Shown: piece by piece, positions 23,001 to 35,000 of the stretch
How the letters are laid out: each line of letters starts with the position of its first letter
Numbering within the stretch: position 1 is the stretch's first letter
NCBI GenBank assembly: GCA_013398615.1
Contig: VZSR01000028.1
Span: forward strand, 6,253,728 to 6,317,727
Direction: 5' to 3'
Source: Brachypodius melanocephalos
Taxonomy: Eukaryota > Chordata > Aves > Passeriformes > Pycnonotidae
Length of the DNA: 64,000 nt
Position numbers and translations under genes: made by a program
The notes under the pieces: model-generated
What the model was told of the DNA's origin: nothing
The model's database searches: none
The model's input: the letters and a program-made list of their open reading frames with translations, nothing else

Positions 23001-26000
23001 TAAGCAGTTAGTGAGACATGAATTAAGCATAGTGAGGCACTGGAAGACACAAAGTATCTGTCGAAGATTCTCAGGTAAAGGAAGAAATCCTCCCAAGAGA
23101 CCTTTACATCTAAGATCTTCCAATAAACTGTAATAGTTTTCATAGCTATCTTGAAATGTTATCCATAAAATGACTGCATGACCCAACCCAATGTGCCTCA
23201 CAATCTTGAAGAGCCAGAGTATTCACACAGAAAACAATTAAACAGATTTTTAGTAACTGTGGGATATTTTCATGAATAGCTTTTGTGCCCTCTGTAAAAA
23301 ACGCATTCTGTAAACTTTGAAAAAAATTTTTTTTTCCGAAGAAAATATTTCACCCTTCCATTTTCTGCCGTTATCATTTGAACACAGGTGAAGAAAATAC
23401 CAGCAAAATACATATTTGAACACTTCAGTACAGGCAGCTTGATAACTAGGTAATTTAATATTCCAGCTAAAGAAAACTAACTTTCATACTCAAAGCTCAT
23501 ACTGGAAAGTATTTGGGTAAAAAGCAGCCCAAAAATTCATGACTTTTCACAGTTAGCCAGAGTTTTACTGTCTTTGTAAGAATCAGATTTATGGTAAACC
23601 CCTAACTTTGCTACAAGTATTTAGTTTCTGGGTAGCCTTTATATTGATAAAGGTAGAGATTAAAAAATTCAAGGTCCACCAGAGGGGAGATAGCTCAGGT
23701 TTTTTAAAAAATCTGTAAAACTTTGTGTCCTCTGAATCCACTTCTACAATTTCTAGCAGGTGGCTTCGACTGGCAGAATATGAGAGCACAAAGTGGGATC
23801 GAGGTGACCTTAAAGAATTAATGAAATGACTCACTACAGCTCTAAAGACTAACCTAAGAGATTCTCAGAACTGAGAGGACATACAAGCAGCAAAATATAT
23901 CATGCTTTCCTTCTGCGGACATTCGAGAACTCTATGATGCCCTTCTTACAGCAGCAGCATACCACTTCAATTTCTCCATTGCTCAGGACAAAAACTTTCC
24001 ACTTGAAAATTAACTATTTTGTCAAAATCCAAGTTAAGACACCAAACACACAAAAGTAAAGCTGCAGGAGCAGCTACAGAGAAATCTTTTTTCACTGCTT
24101 CTCATTCTGTCTCTGTGACACAAACATTTACCTTCTTCTTCATCAGGAACCAACATCCACTGGATCAGTGCAAACAGAAGCAGGATCACTAGACAAGCCA
24201 TCCCTATTCCTCTGAATGTGGCAGCAGGACCTGTAATGAGATTTTTTTTTCCCTAAATTGAGAGCCTACTTACTTAAAATAAAATGAGTCAGCATTATAT
24301 TCTTCTTGGCTATATATTGCCCATGTAGACTCTTATTAGCTTGTTTCATTACATTTTCCTCTCCCATCACTTCTTCAACAGGCTTTGCAAAGGATTTTTA
24401 AGCAAGTAATTAGATTCTCATTTGTTCACTGAGAGGCTTTATAGTATCAACCTATTCTCTCACAAAGGAATCATTCATCTTACTTACAGATCAGGTGGGG
24501 TATTTGACACAATAATGAAAATACCTAGGCGTAACATATTGAATCAATCTGGAACACGGACAGAACAAAGCCATGGGCAATTTAGTCTGAATGCAGTGCT
24601 GACCTTGCCTTGATCAGGGGCCCGGGCTGGAGATCTCAGGGCCCTCCCCAGCCTGAGCAGTTCTATGATCCTGCGACCCATACAAAGTGTGTAACTCTTT
24701 AAGGTATAACAATACCTACAGCATAAATAAGTTTAAAGCTGACACTTCAGTAAAAACAGAATAAATAAAATTAAAATTTTCAATATTACTTTTCCTTACC
24801 GAAGTAATTGACCAGAACCCCTCCAACCATGGCTCCACATCCCCTGCCCAGCCCCAGGTGGAGCCCTTGCAGTATTCCCTGTGCCGACGTTCGGAGCTCC
24901 GGAGGCACGGCCGCGCTCAGGTACGAGATGCAGGCTGCCCAGATAGCTGCATGTGTGACACCTGGGGAAACGAGACACGGTCAGGAGCACCAGGGCCACA
25001 CGGTGCCAACACATCTGAGCAACTGCACTCAGCAGCTGGAGCACATGGGGAAAAAGACAACAGAAACCCTCCAGGGACAAATGTCTGTGAAGTACAAATC
25101 AGCTTTTGGTAATGTGATACTGGCAACCAAGCCACAGAGAGACAGGATAACTCTTTCTGCAGAGCCTGTCGAAAGCTCTTTCTCCCTCTAAGATGACCTC
25201 ACTTCTCTTCTGGAAACACAGTCCCTAGGGAGACTAGTCTCTGCCAGATTCCTTGTGCCTTCATAGTGACCCAGGGCCTTTGGAATACAGTCCCAATTTC
25301 ACAAGCTGCAGGCAATTAAAGCATTGATGCCTCTCAGCAGTCTCCTTACTGCCACAGTGAAGGCACAGCACAAAGGTCATAAAATCCAAACACCATCAGA
25401 GGTATCCATGCCATTTCAGAGGCAAGAATTGATCCCCTCCCACCCTTCTTACTACCCACAAAAACCCAGTGCCTCCCAGCAACTCTTTCTGAACTCAACA
25501 CCAACACACTACAGTTAGCATGGAATGGTCCAGATGAGAGCAGCACACGAGCTCTTCAGAGCAGGCCAAAGACGCCGCTATCCATGGCTGCTGCTGAGAG
25601 GCAGTCAGTGTGCCTCCCCGCTGCTGCATCCTGCACTGTGCCTGCTGTGCCTGTGTCCTGCATGGGTGCTGCCACTCCTGCAGCAGCCCCAGTGCTCAGT
25701 GTGATCAACCATGGACCCACAGCAGCCCCAGTGCTCAGTGTGATCAACCACAGCCCCACAGCAGCCCCAGCCCTTCAGTGCCATCAACCATGGACCCACA
25801 GCAGCCCCAGCCCCTCAGTGCCATCAACCATGGACCCACAGCAGCCCCAGCCCTCAGTGTGATCAACCATGGACCCACAGCAGCCCCAGCCCCTCAGTGC
25901 CATCAACCACAGCCCAGCAGAGACTGTACAAGTGTCTATCCAGCAAGCACCCAGCAGATTTGGGGTTGGGAACCCTTTTTCCTCCTGCAGGAGAGCTAAG

Positions 26001-29000
26001 GGAAGAGCAGCACACGACCATCAGTGTGGGAGACTGGCTGCAGGTAGAGCCCTCCTGGGGGCCTGTATGGAGTGAGGAAAAACAGGACAGCAAAAGGCAG
26101 GGTTGTGGAGAAGTTGGAAAAACAAAACAGTTTTGTAGTTCATCACACATTAAATAAGCCTGAACTATTTTGCCACCCTCAGATTGAGTGGGAATATTTT
26201 TTCCTTATTTCAGAGGTATTAAAAATAGTCATCACAGTTTACCAATGCCTAGGCTCTACTGCCTCAGTTTTAAACAAATATTGGCACAACTGATGATTCA
26301 GTCAACATGTTTCTGTCCTCTACACTTGATTTAGTAATGAACAGTTGGACAATCAATAATTACTTAGACATTTAGGCTGAAGACGCCTAAGAGCAAGAAA
26401 ACACATTTTGATAACATACAGAATAATGTGAATTTTGCTTAGGTAAAATGAAAAATAGCACCATATGAAATTGATATAGTGCAGGTATACATGTTAGCTG
26501 TCCACCAGGCTGTACAGGTCAAATTCACTCAACATCAAACCCAAAATTCCTCAAGCTTTGGGTATTATACATATATATGTAAAAATCTCTCTCAAGGTTT
26601 GTGTTCAAAAAAGTTCGCATTAAAATTTGTCTGTATTACCTTACCATTTATAGTCTAAGGCTTTAAAACTTACAGATTTTCTATGCAAAAAGCTTAAGAG
26701 TTTTAAAACTCACTGAGTCTCTACTTTTTTTAATGCAAATCCATGGATGAATTGCAAACAGCAACCAAGAGCTGTCCCAATAACAAAGCAGAACTGATTT
26801 AAAGTAGGTGAAGTGGTTTTGGTTTAGAAAGTACATCAATTAACATAAACCATGCAGTTTTATCAGCTATTAGGAGCAAGTCAATTCTTAAAGCCAGCCA
26901 AATAAAAACACACCAGAAATTATTTGAACTGAGTTTGTTTGAACATAAAAGGCCGTAACTTAACCGACAGGTTCTTGGATGTTTTCATCTTTAGCAATGA
27001 AAGCCCCACTAGAACACAGTGTTCTCAGCTGCTCTGAAAACAAATCCATACCTTTAAATCACCTCACTACACTCGCCTTTAAAGGCACAGCCTTTTTATT
27101 TTAGTATGTGTACATTATTAATGTGATTTTTATTATAATTATTTATACAACAGTGACTATTTGGAACAGTTTTTACCACAACTTAAATAAGTCTGGTCTG
27201 GATTACTGTTACTGCTAACCACAATCCTTTTTAAAAGAAGTTGCTCACTATATATATTGTGACATTATTTGCTAAAACCACTAACCACCATTTCATCATC
27301 TGCACAGAAGTTCCAACAAGTGCGGCAACCCTAGAGTGATACTTGTAATTTTAGTGAATTTAGGATAACTTATATGTAAACCATGAGCTGAAGATTTGGG
27401 GATCCAAATTTATTTCAAGAGAGATATGTATAGTAATTATTGTCAGCTAAAGGCCAAACCCTGCTCTCTAGACATAACTGTGCTGCTGGAACATCAGTAG
27501 GAGTCAGTTCTTAGAACAGTACTTGTTTTGGAGTTTGATGAGTAACTGCCAGGTGAAAACAGCTCATTTTCAGGTTAACAGGATAGTTTTGTAATTTAGA
27601 AAAAATTCCTGTCATGCAAACTGGTGAGCTAGCACAGCTGTTATCAGAGAATCTGGACCACTGCCCTGGAACAATAAATTGCAGCTAACTAACATAGCAA
27701 AACTTCATCTGCTAAGTGCCAAATGAACAAGACTGCTTGCATGCAATATATATAGATATACATGCTTTACAAGGATGCCTTGAAATCTTCAGTTATTACA
27801 GATTCAGCCTTAGCTCTTATTTTCCTACATTGCCTGTGCAAGTCAATACAGCAGAGTGGTTGAAAACTTTGAATTGAGAAGTGAATTTAAATCTCCTCAT
27901 TTACTCCTTTGAGAGTGCAATGCATTGAGAGTTGTCCTCATCCCAGCTACAAACAGCAGCTGGAACACAGCATGGTTCTTATTACAATCAATAGATGCAG
28001 TCTGCAGAGTCATCTTCCAGAAATGTCTGCATGCCCTTCAGCAATAGCACATGGGGATAATCCTGCTTGTATTGCAGAAAACATATTAAACAGAAAAATA
28101 ATTTTTTTACAGAAGTCAACTAAAACTTTTGTTAGCCTTAAAACCCCTGGAGCTGATGGAACTGGAGTTTACACAGAATTTGACAGCTTCCTGTGAAAAG
28201 TTCTGCACAATTAGAACAACGACTTCACCGAGGGGTTTCAAAGACCCATCAACTTGATGGCCCATATGGTGCCCACGTGTTGTACACAATCTACTCTTTT
28301 TTTTAGTTTTCAATACTTCTAATCCTTACATGGAGAAAACAGCTACAACTCTTGCTTCCCTCTGTCAACAAGCTCACTTAAAAATAACAGCTTCCACCTC
28401 ACCAAATTTCATTAAGGTGTCACTGCTTACTATCACTGACAATACAGTGGTTATGTAGGAGAAAAAGCAGAGCACAAAGAAACAGGACTTGGAACTGCTG
28501 CAGAAAAAAAAAAACAACTCTAGAAAAGATGAAAGCTGGTTAGAGCAGGAAGGGAATGAATAAAGGAGGGGGAGGAAGTCAACAGTACTTCTAAAAAGAT
28601 AACCTTGATCCTCCAATTTGGCAACACTGAATGAGATGACTGGAATGCTACAAATGCAGTGGCAGTGGTTAGACACACATGGGGCACCCATGGACATGAG
28701 GCACCAACAAATGACCTCTGATGCAGACTGAAAAGAGCACACAGAACACAGAGACCTGGGGGCTGGGTGGGGGGAGCTGTGCGTGGGTTTGGTTTGGGTT
28801 TAGCTCTCTCATTTGCTGACTATAAATAACCGTAAATAGCCAGATGAACCAAGAAGCCCATGATTCAGCAGAGGCTAAACAGGGTAACATCTGGCAGATA
28901 CATTTATGGCAAAGTATTATTTTGAAAGTCCTTCATTTTTTCTTCAAATTTCAATTATCCAGGATTGTGCCACACAAAACCCCTCACCAAAACCACTCCC

Positions 29001-32000
29001 TCACAGCCTTGCTGTATGTAAAGGCAAACCTATATATTGTGCAATTCATACTGAAATTTCAGCAGAATAAAAACCACATTCAAAGTAAAAGAAACTTCTT
29101 TTTTCAGCCATGACTTACAGGATGCTTCCAGGCACAAACTTATGGCTGTATTGGTGAAATCACAAGGGTTTTTTCCTATATTTTGATATGGGGTATCTTT
29201 AAAACAAGATTACCTAAAAGGCAACATCCGAAGCTTTGTATTCATCATTTGTTTTCCCTTGATGTTTGAGCAGGTGAGAGTATAATACATACTCATTCTT
29301 CAGGTTCTTTCTAACATGTTCCTATTTTAACACTTGGTATACAATGAGGCATCAATTCAACAGTTGTGGTTTGGGGGCTTTTTAATAACAAAATTCAGAA
29401 GCTTGCTGTTGTGGCAATTATAATATGATAAACTGGTTTTTATAGCTTGGAAGGTTAAGCAGCCAGGACACAAATGGATCTCTCTTGTGTGTATGCAGAG
29501 ATCCACACAGTGCTCTCTAATGGCATTTTGTAACTCAAAGTCTAGCTTACAAAGACTTCTGTAAGTCAGAAGAAGTTAATATAGCAGAAAAAGTTAATTT
29601 AAATTCAAGTTATGTTGCACACAGAAGAATAAAACTTCTAAGTATAAACTGTGGAAAGATTTCTAAATATTATTGAGTAAAACCAAAATACTGGCTTTAA
29701 AAAGATGGTCAAAATGGTATTCAAATATTGAGGAAACAGAAAGTAAAATAGTTCCAGTTTTTCATGGTTTTGAGAAGTGGTACCCACCACAAAGACACAA
29801 AAAAGGTCAGGAAAACGAAGGAAGAACAATGTATTCTTTCACGTTGCAATGAAGTTCTTAAAGACTTCTCCAACAGGATTTGAAAACAGGACTCAAGTTA
29901 CTTGTCAACAGACCACACCTCTGTCCTTGTAAATAAGTTTGTGAAAGGGCATGTCTCTTAAAGAAGTTCTATTAGCATTGAGAAAGCTATTGAGGTAACT
30001 TCTGCTCTAGCTTTTAAAACAAAAATTTTATAATCCAGAAGGACAGAACCGAAAAACTGAAATATTTTAACAGAGACAGAATGACCTAGACTACGTTTGG
30101 AGGTTTTTTGCGGCATCCTTTCAAGGACTGCAAACTCTGGCTTTTAATGAAGTTCACATTTATCACCAAACAGGATTTGAGGTAGTTGTGTAGCCAGCTC
30201 CTTCTGTCTCTTTGTTTATTTAAAGGGTGTGTTGGTCTCACACAGTTCTGTTTGAATAAACAGAGAACTGTGCACAATCAAATGCACACCCACCCTTTTG
30301 ACGTCAAATATTTCCCAGGGTAAAAAAGAATGGTTTATGTGTTTTATGAACCTGCATCTTCTGGGGTAATTTTGGTCAAAAAAAATAGAGAAATACCAGA
30401 TTTTTTTACTTAGGCACAGCTCATTTGGAAACAAGATAAATGGAAGCACCTGATCCTGTGCTGGAAGGTCTTACCTTGGAGCACTTCCATCGGAAGAACA
30501 GTCCAGGCATTTTCCAGATACGAGATGTAGATGTATCGCGCTGTATTACAGGCAAGGCCAATATAAAGCACTCTAAAGGAAATAAAGAAAGGAGAAGTCA
30601 GGACAGCCTGCACTTTCCCTTTCTGGTATGTTAGGATATAGCTTACTGATTCAGAAGTTATTTACATGCATATGGTTTGCCAGTCTGAAGCATTTGCTCA
30701 ACACAAAATGTATCCTTTTAAGTCCTACACCCAAACATAAACTCTCCTCTTGCCTATTCAAAATATCCAAAAACCTAATAGAAAAAAAAGAAAAAAACCA
30801 AAGATACAGCACACCCACTGAGCTTTTAACTGAGCACTGTAGTTCTTGCCACACTCTAAATGGGATTGTGCTTCAGATAGGGAATTTCTGAGTGCATTCA
30901 ATATCCTTTCCAAACAACCTTCTTTTCTAATCATCCAGAGATTCATCCTGCCATTTTAATGAAAGCCGGGAGCAGGTTTGTATTAAAGGAATTAATTTTA
31001 ACCCAATTAATATAAGTTTATAGTCCCAGTATCTGCAAACTGCTCAGAACTACTCTAAAACACATCCCACAGAAGCAATATGGTTTATAACAACATGCCT
31101 CAGGATAAAACTTAGCCATCCTGTTGAAAAGCAGCAGATGCTGCATCTCGAAATTTTGAGAAGAAAAAAAAACTCTTACAACAGCTTTTAAACAATGAAA
31201 TACAAAGACTATTTGTGCATTTCCCATTGCACATTTAATCTGATGACTCTTCCCTTCCAGTTTTTAGATTTAGCATAGCTTCCCTCATGGGGTGCTCATT
31301 CATCCAGCTATCTTCCTCTCATTTTCAGATGGATCTTGGGAAACAAAGACTTAATTGAAAACATGTTTACAGCTTCAGAAAGGGCACTATTGCAACCTTT
31401 AAAGATTTTTTTTTCAGGGACAAGGATAATTTATTGTCCAAATAGAGCTTGTTGTTTGAACCCTAATTTGGCATAAGTAAAATAAATGAAATTGATAATT
31501 AAGGTGAAGCACTGACCCTGTGAAATGGCTCGTTCTTCTTTGTGCTGCTTTTTCAGTTAGTTTTTCTACAAATGCACACCCAGATTTAATTAAATGGTAC
31601 AGAGCCACTGGAAAATCTAGAGTGAGACATCATCACAAAAACACAGCATCTTGTCAACGTGTGAGGTCTCCAAACACACATGCAGACAGTGAAAAATCCA
31701 CTACCATAGTTTTCATCATGTCAGTGATATTTAAAAAGGCCTGTACATTTCATAACAACATGGATTTACTTTCAACAAGGAGGGCAAGCTGGCAGGAAGT
31801 CGTCCCCCCTCAGTCATACATCAAACCAAACTGTTTTGCTTCCAGATACATGTGAGGTCCATGAATAGCTGGTTTAAGCTGCCTCTAGGCAACACAAGCC
31901 CAAGCATTCAAGGAAGAAAACATGGGAAGCCATGAAAAAGTTCACTATTATACAATAATGAGAACAAACTTGTTCTTTGTGCTGTGAATCATAAATTTCA

Positions 32001-35000
32001 TTTCATCCTTTAATTAATGCCTTCTGTTCCAAACAAATAACTTGGTTCCTTTCATAACCACAACTTAACGTAGTTCTTATGTACAACCACATTTCTGACA
32101 TGTATGAAGACACACTGGCCTCTAAAGGTAACCAAACTCACAAGGTCTGCAGGCTCCTGTCTTCATTCCCCTACTAGAAAGGCCCAGGGTGATGAATACC
32201 CTCAGGAATACAAAGGAATGGCCTCATCAGGTACATTTGTTCTTCCCCAGCAGCAGTACAGATGCACTTCTCTGTTTGAGTTCTAGGCAGCTAAATTTCA
32301 CTTTTGTCTAGCAAAAATTTTGTCTGTTCACCAAGAACTGTCTTCCTATCTCAGCTGTTCCCTAGCACAGCCAGACCAGAGATGTGACCTCCTCCTGCCT
32401 CAGAGCTTTTCCATCATCACTAACCACACATCTACCTGTGTTTTTCCAATGTGTTACATTTCCAGAAAGATTTGGATTCAGAGTTTAGGAGCAGCAATTT
32501 AGTCAGATCCTACCTCTTAATTTATTAGAATATATGTACAGAATTTTAGGTAAATTACAGTTTATGAAGATTTCTATAAATATGGTTTTGGAGGGGTATG
32601 TCACATAAAAACTTTTGTGCATTTACAGTCTTTTCAAAAATGCATTTATAATAATCACTTAGGCTCCTTATCAGACCTAAATGGAAAATGTAAACAGATG
32701 TTCCTTATGAATCCTATATGCAGCAGCCACAGAGACATCAACTCACAGGTCAAACATTTAAAGCACTGAATCTATATTTGTGTCAAGGAGTCAAAGCTGT
32801 TTACAGCCATGACTACCAGTCTCTGCTTCCCATAAAAACTCACATGCTGGGACTGTGGTCAGACAAACACATTCAAGCTTAACCTCAAGTAGGAAGTTAT
32901 TTTCAGAGCTTGACATCATCTTCTTAAGTCACTGGTAGTTTTGAGTGCTTCTACACCAGGTGGGGTCAAAACTATTTCATAACCAGTTTTGTACTTTTTT
33001 TTTTTGGTCACAGCATCATGGAATGGTTTGGGTTGGAAGGGATCTTAAAGATCATCTAGTTCCAACGCCTCTGCCATCGGCAGGGACACCATTCATTAGA
33101 CCAGGTTGTTCAAAGCCCCATGCAGCCTTGTCTTGAACACTTCCAGGGATGGGACAGCCATAGCTTCTCTGGGCAACCTGTGGTAGGGCCTCAGCACTCT
33201 CACAATAAAGAATTTCTTCCTAATATCCTCTTAAAGAATCACTAGAAGCACACGGGCACTGCACAAATGTTCAAACTGTAGAGCTAATGCAGTCAGAAAC
33301 TGGGCATTTTAATCAGCACATATTTAACACGGTCATGCGTAAAATGCTTGGACAATAATTTGAGCATTACTTTAAAAAAATTGTTAAAACATAAGAGGTT
33401 TCAAACTGTTGTAAGGGTTTTATATGCCACCACATACAGTGGTAGAAACAAAGATTTATATGACTTGAAAAGGAAGACTGAGCTTCTGTCTGATAAGGTG
33501 TAAAGCCTGTTTTCTTGTAGTTCTACAAAGCATATTCAATGGCATTTTTTTCCTACTAGTCTAACATTGCATGCAATTCTGATACTCATGCCTGTTTTCA
33601 AACACTCAGTACAGAAAGAAAATTGAATTATAAATATTCAAATACTGCAGAAAGACTGTCTACATCTAGAACTCCAACAACTCAGAAGAAAGGAATTTCG
33701 AGCTACTAAAAAATAGTAAAATATCAACGCCAAATGCTTCTGGTTAAGGATATGGAGTTGGAGGCTACTGGCTCTTATTAATAGGAAAATTATTATCTGC
33801 ACTAGGAGGCAGCAGACAACACATATACAGAACTGTCAAAGAAGATGAGCTATGAAGTTCTACATATTTTTCTTTGTGGGAAAAAAAAAGAAAAAAGCTT
33901 GCCTCCTCTCGAACACGTAAAGTTCAGAAAGTACAAGGTGGCAGGCAACCAGGAGGAGTCATCTCAAACTGTGATGACTAAACACAAGCAAGCATTAAAT
34001 AACACTAAAATATGACTAATGTGCATTTCCCAGGTGTAGGTATGTAGAATGCTGTTTCATAAAAAATATGGACTAGTATTTAAACAATTTAATCTTGATC
34101 CAATCTTGGCTTCACAGGCTTAGCAGTGCTGGGTTGTTCTTTTTTTTGAAAAAAAAAAGGAGCTAATCTCACACATCATCTTTCTTTTCACTGGCCAATG
34201 CTCTCATCCCTTTTATTTCATCTTATTCACAATCCTATCACTCTTTCATTTTTTTCTTTCTTTAGATGAAGTCTAAGCCTGAATTGTGTACTATAATATA
34301 CATGGAAAGAGCATACCCAAGCTATCTTTAGCTATCAAGACTGTGATCTGTTCTCACCACTCCTCCATCATCATATCCTTCCTCCAGGCTTTGCATGCAA
34401 GGTGTCACTTTCTCTCACTAATTATTGTCAGAGATCAAGACTGACTCTAAGTAAAGAGATCCTCCTCAGCTCAAAGTAAGAAAGAACTCCATCTTTTAAG
34501 TAATCTTTCAAATTATTGTGCTAAACATCTTGAACATTTTTAGAGGTCAAATGAATAAAAATATTCATCCCAGTAAAAGCAAAACAAAGAGCAAAATCTT
34601 AGAACAGAAAACACAAAAAGAACAGTGAAAACAGCTGAAAAATAATGACATCTCAATGACTGTATGATTATAAACTGGGTATTTGGAAAGGATATGATGC
34701 TAACAACACACAGCTCTGTGCTTAGATGCACAGAATACCTGAGTAAACCCAAAAATCCCCACCTCTGCAGCTTCATTAACTCAGGTTTTCCCTGTCTTTC
34801 CTCCCCTGCTCTTTTTTTGGAGTAGTAGAGGAATCCAGAATATGTGGAAATTATGTCAATTTAGTGAATTTACTGGAAACTAATGCTCACTAACATGCTG
34901 GAAGCAGTCGCTTTCACTGACACAAAGCAAAAACAACAGGACAAGCCCTGCAGCCATCTCACTTCATAGCTGACACTGCTTCAACTAAAAGGAGGAGAGC

